This document shows, piece by piece, positions 13,228 to 25,841 of a DNA stretch of 64,000 bases (positions are counted from its first letter, which is position 1; the number at the start of each line of letters is the position of its first letter). The translations under genes and the position numbers were made by a program. The notes beneath the pieces were generated by a model, which ran no database searches, was not told the DNA's origin, and saw nothing but the letters and a program-made list of their open reading frames with translations. Source of the DNA: Clusia tigrina (Eukaryota; Arthropoda; Insecta; Diptera; Clusiidae); NCBI GenBank assembly GCA_920105625.2, contig CAKKTE020000369.1:1-64000 (forward strand), read 5' to 3'.

Positions 13228-16200
13228 GACAAGTACTTTATTGTCAGAAAATTTCAAGGTTTTATGACGCTCCAGTAAAAAGTTACAAGCATTTAAATGT
13301 TGCAAACTTTGGAAGGTATAGGACGCACCATTTTGAAGTTAGGGCCATGTGAAGTTTTATCAGTGTTTGATTTGGGACTCAAGGGTTGAATAGCTATGAG
13401 CGATAGCTTAAATTGATAAGAGCCTCGAGTACTTTATTTTCACAAAATTTCAAGGTTTTATGACGCTCCAGTAAAAAGTTACAAGCATTTGATTGTTGCA
13501 AATTTTGATAGGTATAGGACGCACCTTATCGAAGTTAGGGCCATTTGAAGATTTCACAGTGTTTGTTTTGGGACTCAAGGGTAGCATAGCAATCAGCGAT
13601 TGCTTAAATTATCGAGAGGCTCGAGTACTTTATTTTCACAAAATTTCAAGATTTTATGACGCTTCAGTAAAAAGATACAAGCATTTGAATGTTGCAAACT
13701 TTGGTAGGTATAGGACGCTCCGTAGAGAAGTTAGGACCAATTAAAGTTTTATCAGTGTTTGATTTGGGATTCAAGGGTAGCATAGCTATGAGCGATAGCT
13801 TAAATTGGTAAGAGGCTCGAGTACTTTATTTTCACAAAATTTCAAGATTTTTTGACGCTCCAGTATAAAGTTACAAGCATTTGAATGTTGCAAACTTTGA
13901 AAGGTAATAGACGCACCATATAGAAGTTAGGGCCATTTGAAGTTTTATCAGTGTTTGATTTGGGACTCAAGGGTAGCATAGCTATGAGCGATAGTTTAAA
14001 TTGATAAGAGGCTCGAGTACTTTATTTTCACAAAATTTCAAGATTTTATGACGCTCCAGTAAAAAGTTACAAGCATTTGAATGTTGCAAACCTTGATAGG
14101 TATAGGACGCTCCGTAGAGAAGTTAGGACCATTTGAAGTTTTATCAGTGTTTGATTTGGGACTCATGGGTAGCATAGCTATGAGCGATAGCTAAAATTGG
14201 TATGAGGCTCGAGTAATTTATTTTCAGAAAATTTCAAGATTTTATGACGCTAAAGTAAAAAGTTACAAGCATTTGAATGTTGCAAACTTTGATAGATGTA
14301 CGATGCACCGTATAGAAGTTAGGGCCATTTGCAGTTTTATTAGTGTTTGATTTGGGACTCAAGGGTTGAACAGCTATGAGCGATAGCTTAAATTGATAAG
14401 AGGCTCGAGTACTTTATTTTCACAAAATTTAACGATTTTATGTCGCTCCAGTAAAAAGATACAAGCCTTTGAATGTTGCAAACCTTGATAGGTATAGGAC
14501 GCTCCGTAGAGAAGTTAGGACCATTTGAAGTTTTATTAGTGTTTGATTTGGGACTCAAGGGTAGCATAGCTATGAGCGATAGCATAAATTGACAAGAGGC
14601 TCAAGTACTTTATTGTCACAAAATTTCAAGATTTTTTGACGCTCCAGTATAAAGTTACAAGCATTTGAATGTTGCAAACTTTGATAGGTGTAGGACGCAC
14701 CGTATAGAAGTTAGGTCCATTTGAAGTTTTATCAGTGTTTGTTTTGGGACTCAAGGGTAGCTTAGCTATGAGCGATAGCATAAATTGACAAGTACTTTAT
14801 TGTCCGAAAATTTCAAGGTTTTATGACGCTCCAGTAAAAAGTTACAAGCATTTAAATGTTGCAAACTTTGGAAGGTATAGGACGCACCATTTTGAAGTTA
14901 GGGCCATGTGAAGTTTTATCAGTGTTTGATTTGGGACTCAAGGGTTGAATAGCTATGAGCGATAGCTTAAATTGATAAGAGGCTCGAGTACTTTATTTTC
15001 ACAAAATTTCAAGATGTTATGACGCTCCAGTAAAGAGTTACAATCATTTGAATGTTGCAAACTTTGATAGGTATTGGACGCACCATATAGAAGTTAGGGC
15101 CATTTGAAGTTTTATCAGTGTTTGATTTGGGACTCAAGGGTAGCATAGCTATGAGCGATAGTTTAAATTGTTAAGAGGCTCGAGTACTTTATTTTCACAA
15201 AATTTCAAGATTTTATGACGCTCCAGTAAAAAGTTACAAGCATTTGAATGTTGCAAACTTTGATAGGTATAGGACGCTCCGTAGAGAAGTTAGGACCATT
15301 TGAAGTTTTATCAGTGTTTGATTTGGGACTCAAGGGTAGCATAGCTATGAGCGATAGCTTAAATTGATATGAGGCTCGAGTACTTTATTTTCACAAAATT
15401 TCAAGATTTTTTGACGCTCCAGTATAAAGTTACAAGCATTTGAATGTTGCAAACTTTGAAAGGTAATGGACGCACCATATAGAAGTTAGGGCCATTTGAA
15501 GTTTTATCAGTGTTTGATTTGGGACTCAAGGGTAGCATAGCTATGAGCGATAGTTTAAATTGATAAGAGGCTCGAGTACTTTATTTTCACAAAATTTCAA
15601 GATTTTATGACGCTCCAGTAAAAAGTTACAAGCATTTGAATGTTGCAAACCTTGATAGGTATAGGACGCTCCGTAGAGAAGTTAGGACCATTTGAAGTTT
15701 TATCAGTGTGTGATTTGGGACTCATGGGTAGCATAGCTATGAGCGATAGCTAAAATTGGTATGAGGCTCGAGTAATTTATTTTCAGAAAATTTCAAGATT
15801 TTATGACGCTAAAGTAAAAAGTTACAAGCATTTGAATGTTGCAAACTTTGATAGATGTACGACGCACCGTATAGAAGTTAGGGCCATTTGAAGTTTTAAT
15901 AGTGTTTGATTTGGGACTCAAGGGTTGAATAGCTATGAGCGATAGCTTAAATTGATAAGAGGCTCGAGTACTTTATTTTCACAAAATTTAAAGATTTTAT
16001 GACGCTCCAGTAAAAAGTTACAAGCCTTTGAATGTTGCAAACCTTGATAGGTATAGGACGCTCCGTAGAGAAGTTAGGACCATTTGAAGTTTTATTAGTG
16101 TTTGATTTGGGACTCAAGGGTAGCATAGCTATGAGCGATAGCATAAATTGACAAGAGGCTCAAGTACTTTATTGTCACAAAATTTCAAGATTTTTTGACG

Positions 16201-19200
16201 CTCCAGTATAAAGTTACAAGCATTTGAATGTTGCAAACTTTGATAGGAGTAGGACGCACCGTATAGAAGTTAGGTCCATTTGAAGTTTTATCAGTGTTTG
16301 TTTTGGGACTCAAGGGTAGCTTAGCTATGAGCGATAGCATAAATTGACAAGTACTTTATTGTCAGAAAATTTCAAGGTTTTATGACGCTCCAGTAAAAAG
16401 TTACAAGCATTTAAATGTTGCAAACTTTGGAAGGTATAGGACGCACTATTTTGAAGTTAGGGCCATTTGAAGTTTTATCAGTGTTTGATTTGGGACTCAA
16501 GGGTTGAATAGCTGTGAGCGATAGCTTAAATTGATAAGAGGCTCGAGTACTTTATTTTCACAAAATTTCAAGATGTTATGACGCTCTAGTAAAGAATAAC
16601 AAGCATTTGAATGTTGCAAACCTTGATAGGTATAGGACGCTCCGTAGAGAAGTTAGGACCACTTGAAGTTTTATCAGTGTTTGATTTGGGATTCAAGTAT
16701 AGCATAGCTATGAGCGATAGCTTAAATTGGTAAGAGGCTCGAGTACTTTATTTTCACAAAATTTCAAGATGTTATGACGCTCCAGTAAAGAGTTACAATC
16801 ATTTGAATGTTGCAAACTTTGATAGGTATTGGACGCACCATATAGAAGTTAGGGCCATTTGAAGTTTTATCAGTGTTTGATTTGGGACTCAAGGGTAGCA
16901 TAGCTATGAGCGATAGCTTAAATTGATAAGAGGCTCGAGTACTTTATTTTCACAAAATTTCAAGATTTTATGACGCTCCAGTAAAAAGTTACAAGCATTT
17001 GAATGTTGCAAACTTTGATAGGTATAGGACGCTCCGTAGAGAAGTTAGGACCATTTGAAGTTTTATCAGTGTTTGATTTGGGACTCATGGGTAGCATAGC
17101 TATGAGCGATAGCTTAAATTGATATGAGGCTCGAGTACTTTATTTTCACAAAATTTCAAGATTTTTTGACGCTCCAGTATAATGTTACAAGCATTTGAAT
17201 GTTGCAAACTTTGAAAGGTAATGGACGCACCATATAGATGTTAGGGCCATTTGAAGTTTTATCAGTGTTTGATTTGGGACTCAAGGGTAGCATAGCTATG
17301 AGCGATAACTTAAATTGATAAGAGGCTCGAGTACTTTATTTTCACAAAATTTCAAGATTTTATGACGCTCCAGTAAAAAGTTACAAGCATTTGAATGTTG
17401 CAAACCTTGATAGGTATAGGACGCTCCGTAGAGAAGTTAGGACCATTTGAAGTTTTATCAGTGTTTGATTTGGGACTCATGGGTAGCATAGCTATGAGCG
17501 ATAGCTAAAATTGGTATGAGGCTCGAGTAATTTATTTTCAGAAAATTTCAAGATTTTATGACGCTAAAGTAAAAAGTTACAAGCATTTGAATGTTGCAAA
17601 CTTTGATAGATGTACAACGCACCGTATAGAAGTTAGGGCCATTTGAAGTTTTATTAGTGTTTGATTTGGGACTCAAGGGTTGAATAGCTATGAGCGATAG
17701 CTTAAATTGATAAGAGGCTCGAGTACTTTATTTTCACAAAATTTAAAGATTTTATGACGCTCCAGTAAAAAGTTACAAGCCTTTGAATGTTGCAAACCTT
17801 GATAGGTATAGGACGCTCCGGAGAGAAGTTAGGACCATTTGAAGTTTTATTAGTGTTTGATTTGGGACTCAAGGGTAGCATAGCTATGAGCGATAGCATA
17901 AATTGACAAGAGGCTCAAGTACTTTATTGTCACAAAATTTCAAGATTTTTTGACGCTCCAGTATAAAGTTACAAGCATTTGAATGTTGCAAACTTTGATA
18001 GGAGTAGGACGCACCGTATAGAAGTTAGGTCCATTTGAAGTTTTATCAGTGTTTGTTTTGGGACTCAAGGGTAGCTTAGCTATGAGCGATAGCATAAATT
18101 GACAAGTACTTTATTGTCAGAAAATTTCAAGGTTTTATGACGCTCCAGTAAAAAGTTACAAGCATTTAAATGTTGCAAACTTTGGAAGGTATAGGACGCA
18201 CCATTTTGAAGTTAGGGCCATTTGAAGTTTTATCAGTGTTTGATTTGGGACTCAAGGGTTGAATAGCTATGAGCGATAGCTTAAATTGATAAGAGGCTCG
18301 AGTACTTTATTTTCACAAAATTTCAAGATGTTATGACGCTCTAGTAAAGAATAACAAGCATTTGAATGTTGCAAACCTTGATAGGTATAGGACGCTCCGT
18401 AGAGAAGTTAGGACCACTTGAAGTTTTATCAGTGTTTGATTTGGGATTCAAGTATAGCATAGCTATGAGCGATAGCTTAAATTGGTAAGAGGCTCGAGTA
18501 CTTTCTTTTCACAAAATTTCAAGATGTTATGACGCTCCAGTAAAGAGTTACAATCATTTGAATGTTGCAAACTTTGATAGGTATTGGACGCACCATATAG
18601 AAGTTAGGGCCATTTGAAGTTTTATCAGTGTTTGATTTGGGACTCAAGGGTAGCATAGCTATGAGCGATAGTTTAAATTGATAAGAGGCTCGAGTACTTT
18701 ATTTTCACAAAATTTCAAGATTTTATGACGCTCCAGTAAAAAGTTACAAGCATTTGAATGTTGCAAACTTTGATAGGTATAGGACGCTCCGTAGAGAAGT
18801 TAGGACCATTTGAAGTTTTATCAGTGTTTGATTTGGGACTCAAGGGTAGCATAGCTATGAGCGATAGCTTAAATTGATATGAGGCTCGAGTACTTTATTT
18901 TCACAAAATTTCAAGATTTTTTGACGCTCCAGTATAAAGTTACAAGCATTTGAATGTTGCAAACTTTGAAAGGTAATGGACGCACCATATAGAAGTTAGG
19001 GCCATTTGAAGTTTTATCAGTGTTTGATTTGGGACTCAAGGGTAGCATAGCTATGAGCGATAGTTTAAATTGATAAGAGGCTCGAGTACTTTATTTTCAC
19101 AAAATTTCAAGATTTTATGACGCTCCAGTAAAAAGTTACAAGCATTTGAATGTTGCAAACCTTGATAGGTATAGGACGCTCCGTAGAGAAGTTAGGACCA

Positions 19201-19980
19201 TTTGAAGTTTTATCAGTGTTTGATTTGGGACTCAAGGGTAGCATAGCTATGAGCGATAGCTAAAATTGGTATGAGGCTCGAGTAATTTATTTTCAGAAAA
19301 TTTCAAGATTTTATGACGCTAAAGTAAAAAGTTACAAGCATTTGAATGTTGCAAACTTTGATAGATGTACGACGCACCGTATAGAAGTTAGGGCCATTTG
19401 AAGTTTTATTAGTGTTTGATTTGGGACTCAAGGGTTGAATAGCTATGAGCGATAGCTTAAATTGATAAGAGGCTCGAGTACTTTATTTTCACAAAATTTA
19501 AAGATTTTATGACGCTCCAGTAAAAAGTTACAAGCCTTTGAATGTTGCAAACCTTGATAGGTATAGGACGCTCCGTAGAGAAGTTAGGACCATTTGAAGT
19601 TTTATTAGTGTTTGATTTGGGACTCAAGGGTAGCCTAGCTATGAGCGATATCATAAATTGACAAGAGGCTCAAGTACTTTATTGTCAGAAAATTTCAAGG
19701 TTTTATGACGCTCCAGTAAAAAGTTACAAGCATTTAAATGTTGCAAACTTTGGAAGGTATAGGACGCACCATTTTGAAGTTAGGGCCATGTGAAGTTTTA
19801 CCAGTGTTTGATTTGGGACTCAAGGGTTGAATAGCTATGAGCGATAGCTTAAATTGATAAGAGGCTCGAGTACTTTATTTTCACAAAATTTCAAGATGTT
19901 ATGACGCTCTAGTAAAGAATAACAAGCATTTGAATGTTGCAAACCTTGATAGGTATAGGACGCTCCGTAGAGAAGTTAGG
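13228..19980 (+). repeat. Higher-order repeat of 8-9 monomers (1,559 / 1,755 bp)
   Basis: The rare short junction GACAAGTACTTTATTG (lacking 9 bp of the usual GACAAGAGGCTCAAGTAC) occurs at 13,228, 14,787, 16,346 and 18,101, spacings of 1,559, 1,559 and 1,755 bp. A second marker, the start of a TTAAAGATTTTATGAC-type monomer, is spaced 1,559, 1,755 and 1,755 bp (14,388, 15,947, 17,702, 19,457). The TCTAGTAAAGAATAAC marker at 16,586, 18,341 and 19,909 gives 1,755 and 1,568. Units therefore differ by the gain or loss of one monomer, as expected from unequal exchange. Confidence 0.85.
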
Positions 19981-19981
19981 A

Positions 19982-22900
19982 CCACTTGAAGTTTTATCAG
20001 TGTTTGATTTGGGATTCAAGTATAGCATAGCTATGAGCGATAGCTTAAATTGGTAAGAGGCTCGAGTACTTTATTTTCACAAAATTTCAAGATGTTATGA
20101 CGCTCCAGTAAAGAGTTACAATCATTTGAATGTTGCAAACTTTGATAGGTATTGGACGCACCATATAGAAGTTAGGGCCATTTGAAGTTTTATCAGTGTT
20201 TGATTTGGGACTCAAGGGTAGCATAGCTATGAGCGATAGTTTAAATTGATAAGAGGCTCGAGTACTTTATTTTCACAAAATTTCAAGATTTTATGACGCT
20301 CCAGTAAAAAGTTACAAGCATTTGAATGTTGCAAACTTTGATAGGTATAGGACGCTCCGTAGAGAAGTTAGGACCATTTGAAGTTTTATCAGTGTTTGAT
20401 TTGGGACTCAAGGGTAGCATAGCTATGAGCGATAGCTTAAATTGATATGAGGCTCGAGTACTTTATTTCCAGAAAATTTCAAGATTTTATGACGCTAAAG
20501 TAAAAAGTTACAAGCATTTGAATGTTGCAAACTTTGATAGATGTAGGACGCACCGTATAGAAGTTAGGGCCATTTGAAGCTTTATTAGTGTTTGATTTGG
20601 GACTCAAGGGTAGCATAGCTATGAGCGATAGCATAAATTGACAAGAGGCTCAAGTACTTTATTGTCACAAAATTTCAAGATTTTTTGACGCTCCAGTATA
20701 AAGTTACAAGCATTTGAATGTTGCAAACTTTGATAGGTGTAGGACGCACCGTATAGAAGTTAGGTCCATTTGAAGTTTTATCAGTGTTTGATTTGGGACT
20801 CAAGGGTTGAATAGCTATGAGCGATAGCTTAAATTGATAAGAGGCTCGAGTACTTTATTTTCACAAAATTTAAAGATTTTATGACGCTCCAGTAAAAAGT
20901 TACAAGCATTTGAATGTTGCAAACCTTGATAGGTATAGGACGCTCCGTAGAGAAGTGAGGACCATTTGAAGTTTTATTAGTGTTTGATTTGGGACTCAAG
21001 GGTAGCATAGCTATGAGCGATAGCATAAATTGACAAGAGGCTCAACTACTTTATTGTCAGAAAATTTCAAGGTTTTATGACGCTCCAGTAAAAAGTTAAA
21101 AAACATTTAAATGTTGCAAACTTTGGAAGGTATAGGACGCACCATTTTGAAGTTAGGACCACTTGAAGTTTTATCAGTATTTGATTTGGGATTCAAGGGT
21201 AGCATAGCTATGAGCGATAGCTTAAATTGGTAAGAGGCTCGAGTACTTTATTTTCACAAAATTTCAAGGTTTTATGACGCTCCAGTAAAAAGTTACAAGC
21301 ATTTGATTGTTGCAAATTTTGATAGGTATAGGACGCACCTTATCGAAGTTAGGGCCATTTGAAGATTTCGCAGTGTTTGTTTTGGGACTCAAGGGTAGCA
21401 TAGCTATCAGCGATTGCTTAAATTATCGAGAGGCTCGAGTACTTTATTTTCACAAAATTTCAAGATTTTATGACGCTTCAGTAAAAAGATACAAGCATTT
21501 GAATGTTGCAAACTTTGGTAGGTATAGGACGCACCATATAGAAGTTAGGGCCATTTGAAGTTTTATCAGTGTTTGATTTGGGACTGAAGGGTTGCATAGC
21601 TATGGGCGATAACTTAAATTGACAAGAGGCTCGAGAACTTTATTGTCACAAAACTTAAAGGTTTTATGACGCTCCAGTAAAAAGTTACAAGCATTTGAAT
21701 GTTGCAAACCTTGATAGGTATAGGACGCTCCGTAGAGAAGTTAGGACCAATTAAAGTTTTATCAGTGTTTGATTTGGGATTCAAGGGTAGCATAGCTATG
21801 AGCGATAGCTTAAATTGGTAAGAGGCTCGAGTACTTTATTTTCACAAAATTTCAAGATTTTTTGACGCTCCAGTATAAAGTTACAAGCATTTGAATGTTG
21901 CAAACTTTGAAAGGTAATGGACGCACCATATAGAAGTTAGGGCCATTTGAAGTTTTATCAGTGTTTGATTTGGGACTCAAGGGTAGCATAGCTATGATCG
22001 ATAGTTTAAATTTATAAGAGGCTCGAGTACTTTATTTTCACAAAATTTCAAGATTTTATGACGCTCCAGTAAAAAGTTACAAGCATTTGAATGTTGCAAA
22101 CCTTGATAGGTATAGGACGCTCCGTAGAGAAGTTAGGACCATTTGAAGTTTTATCAGTGTTTGATTTGGGACTCATGGGTAGCATAGCTATGAGCGATAG
22201 CTAAAATTGGTATGAGGCTTGAGTAATTTATTTTCAGAAAATTTCAAGATTTTATGACGCTAAAGTAAAAAGTTACAAGCATTTGAATGTTGCAAACTTT
22301 GATAGATGTACGACGCACCGTATAGAAGTTAGGGCCATTTGAAGTTTTATTAGTGTTTGATTTGGGACTCAAGGGTTGAATAGCTATGAGCGATAGCTTA
22401 AATTGATAAGAGGCTCGAGTACTTTATTTTCACAAAATTTAAAGATTTTATGACGCTCCAGTAAAAAGTTACAAGCATTTGAATGTTGCAAACCTTGATA
22501 GGTATAGGACGCTCCGTAGAGAAGTTAGGACCATTTGAAGTTTTATTAGTGTTTGATTTGGGACTCAAGGGTAGCATAGCTATGAGCGATAGCATAAATT
22601 GACAAGAGGCTCAAGTACTTTATTGTCAGAAAATTTCAAGGTTTTATGACGCTCCAGTAAAAAGTTACAAGCATTTAAATGTTGCAAACTTTGGAAGGTA
22701 TAGGACGCACCATTTTGAAGTTAGGGAAATGTGAAGTTTTACCAGTGTTTGATTTGGGACTCAAGGGTTGAATAGCTATGAGCGATAGCTTAAATTGATA
22801 AGAGGCTCGAGTACTTTATTTTCACAAAATTTCAAGATGTTATGACGCTCTAGTAAAGAATAACAAGCATTTGAATGTTGCAAACCTTGGTAGGTATAGG

Positions 22901-24570
22901 ACGCTCCGTAGAGAAGTTAGGACCACTTGAAGTTTTATTAGTGTTTGATTTGGGATTCAAGTATAGCATAGCTATGAGCGATAGCTTAAATTGGTAAGAG
23001 GCTCGAGTACTTTATTTTCACAAAATTTCAAGATGTTATGACGCTCCAGTAAAGAGTTACAATCATTTGAATGTTGCAAACTTTGATAGGTATTGGACGC
23101 ACCATATAGAAGTTAGGGCCATTTGAAGTTTTATCAGTGTTTGATTTGGGACTCAAGGGTAGCATAGCTATGAGCGATAGTTTAAATTGATAAGAGGCTC
23201 GAGTACTTTATTTTCACAAAATTTCAAGATTTTATGACGCTCCAGTAAAAAGTTACAAGCATTTGAATGTTGCAAACTTTGATAGGTATAGGACGCACCG
23301 TATAGAAGTTAGGTCCATTTGAAGTTTTATCAGTGTTTGATTTGGGACTCAAGGGTTGAATAGCTATGAGCGATAGCTTAAATTGATAAGAGGCTCGAGT
23401 ACTTTAGTTTCACAAAATTTAAAGATTTTATGACGCTCCAGTAAAAAGTTACAAGCATTTGAATGTTGCAAACCTTGATAGGTATAGGACGCTCCGTAGA
23501 GAAGTAAGGACCATTTGAAGTTTTATTAGTGTTTGATTTGGGACTCAAGGGTAGCATAGCTATGAGCGATAGCATAAATTGACAAGAGGCTCAAGTACTT
23601 TATTGTCAGAAAATTTCAAGGTTTTATGACACTCCAGTAAAAAGTTACAAACATTTAAATGTTGCAAACTTTGGAAGGTATAGGACGCACCATTTTGAAG
23701 TTAGGACCACTTGAAGTTTTATCAGTGTTTGATTTGGGATTCAAGGGTAGCATAGCTATGAGCGATAGCTTAAATTGGTAAGAGGCTCGAGTACTTTATT
23801 TTCACAAAATTTCAAGATGTTATGACGCTCCAGTAAAGAGTTACAATCATTTGAATGTTGCAAACTTTGATAGGTATTGGACGCACCATATAGAAGTTAG
23901 GGCCATTTGAAGTTTTATCAGTGTTTGATTTGGGACTCAAGGGTAGCATAGCTCTGAGCGATAGTTTAAATTGATAAGAGGCTCGAGTACTTTATTTTCA
24001 CAAAATTTCAAGATTTTATGACGCTCCAGTAAAAAGTTACAAGCATTTGAATGTTGCAAACTTTGATAGGTATAGGACGCTCCGTAGAGAAGTTAGAACC
24101 ATTTGAAGTTTTATCAGTGTTTGATTTGGGACTCATGGGTAGCATAGCTATGAGCGATAGCTTAAATTGATATGAGGCTCGAGTACTTTATTTTCAGAAA
24201 ATTTCAAGATTTCATGACGCTAAAGTAAAAAGTTACAAGCATTTGAATGTTGCAAACTTTGATAGATGTAGGACGCACCGTATAGAAGTTAGGGCCATTT
24301 GAAGTTTTATTCGTGTTTAATTTGGGACTCAAGGGTAGCATAGCTATGAGCGATAGCATAAATTGACAAGAGGCTCAAGTACTTTATTGTCACAAAATTT
24401 CAAGATTTTTTGACGCTCCAGTATAAAGTTACAAGCATTTGAATGTTGCAAACTTTGATAGGTGTAGGACGCACCGTATATAAGTTAGGTCCATTTGAAG
24501 TTTTATCAGTGTTTGATTTGGGACTCAAGGGTTGAATAGCTATGAGCGATAGCTTAAATTGATAAGAGGC
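19982..24570 (+). repeat. Large satellite duplication, copy 1 (offset 5,860 bp)
   Basis: About 4.6 kb that recurs 5,860 bp downstream (30 monomers). Shared private markers at a constant offset include CTTTATTTCCAGAAAA (20,461 and 26,322), GGCTCAACTACTTTATT (21,039 and 26,900), GTTAAAAAACATTTAAATG, AATTATCGAGAGGC (about 21,420 and 27,283) and TTCGTGTTTAATTTGGG (24,310 and 30,170). The left boundary lies inside a monomer, at GGACCACTTGAAG here versus GGTCCACTTGAAG in the other copy. Similarity falls to background near 24.5 kb, where the second copy has TTAGTTTCACAAAATTTAAAG. Confidence 0.85.
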
Positions 24571-25255
24571 TCGAGTACTTTATTTTCACAAAATTTCAAG
24601 ATTTTATGACGCTCCAGTAAAAAGTTACAAGCATTTGAATGTTGCAAACCTTGATAGGTATAGGACGCTCCGTAGAGAAGTTAGGACCATTTGAAGTTTT
24701 ATCAGTGTTTGATTTGGGACTCAAGGGTAGCATAGCTATGAGCGATAGCATAAATTGACAAGAGGCTCAAGTACTTTATTGTCAGAAAATTTCAAGGTTT
24801 TATGACGCTCCAGTAAAAAGTTACAAACATTTAAATGTTGCAAACTTTGGAAGGTATAGGACGCACCGTATAGAAGTTAGGTCCATTTGAAGTTTTATCA
24901 GTGTTTGATTTGGGACTCAAGGGTTGAATAGCTATGAGCGATAGCTTAAATTGATAAGAGGCTCGAGTACTTTATTTTCACAAAATTTCAAGGTTTTATG
25001 ACGCTCCAGTAAAAAGTTACAAGCATTTGAATGTTGCAAATTTTGATAGGTATAGGACGCACCTTATCGAAGTTAGGGCCATTTGAAGATTTCGCAGTGT
25101 TTGTTTTGGGACTCAAGGGTAGCATAGCTATCAGCGATTGCTTAAATTGACGAGAGGCTCGAGTACTTTATTTTCACAAAATTTCAAGATTTTATGACGC
25201 TTCAGTAAAAGGTTACAAGCATTTGAATGTTGCAAACTTATATAGGTGTAGGACG
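23280..25255 (+). repeat. Satellite duplication, offset 7,036 bp, copy 1
   Basis: About 2 kb repeated 7,036 bp downstream (36 monomers) at 30,316-32,291. Constant-offset markers include TTAGGACCACTTGAAG (23,701 and 30,737), TTCGTGTTTAATTTGGG (24,310 and 31,346), TATATAAGTTAGGTCC (24,477 and 31,513) and the paired GGTTACAAGC...CTTATATAGG monomer near 25.2 and 32.3 kb. It overlaps the 5,860-bp duplication, so the two exchanges were separate events. Confidence 0.8.
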
Positions 25256-25841
25256 CACCGTATAGAAGTTAGGACCATTTGAAATTTTATTAGTGTTTGA
25301 TTTGGGACTCAAGGGTAGGAAAGCTATGAGCGATAGCTTAAATTGACAAGAGGCTCCTGTACTTTATTGTCACAAAATTTCAAGATTTTTTGACGCTCCA
25401 GTATAAAGTTACAAGCATTTGAATGTTGAAAACCTTGATAGTTATAGGACGCTCCGTAGAGAAGTTAGGACCATTTGAACTTTTATCAGTGTTTGATTTG
25501 GGATTCAAGGGTAGCATAGCTATGAGCGATAGCTTAAATTGATAAGAGGCTCGAGTACTTTATTTTCACAAAATTTCAAGATTTTATGACGCTTCAGTAA
25601 AAAGTTACAAGCATTTGAATGTTGACGCTCCGTAGAGAAGTTAGGACCATTTGAAGTTTTATCAATATTTGATTTGGAACTCAAGGGTAGCAAAGCTATA
25701 AACGATAGCTTAAATTGACAAGAGGCTCAAGTACTTTATTGTCACAAAATTTCAAGATTTTTTGACGCTCCAGTATAAAGTTACAAGCATTTGAATGTTG
25801 CAAACTTTGATAGGCGTAGGACGCACCGTATAGAAGTTAGG
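24330..25841 (+). repeat. Satellite duplication, offset 8,604 bp, copy 1
   Basis: About 1.5 kb repeated 8,604 bp downstream (44 monomers). Markers at constant offset are TATATAAGTTAGGTCC (24,477 and 33,081), GAGGCTCCTGTACTTTATTG, the 20-bp deletion monomer reading GAATGTTGACGCTCC (25,621 and 34,225), GGAACTCAAGGGTAGCAAAG and GATAGGCGTAGGACG. The right boundary is at 25,841, the same place where the 5,860-bp duplication begins, so this site has been an exchange point at least twice. Confidence 0.8.

Noticed and set aside
4239..21558. Plus-strand ORFs of 61-83 codons (4,239; 6,549; 13,493; 21,307)
   Set aside because: Satellite read-through with the same repeated peptide pattern; neighbouring monomers carry stops at matching positions.
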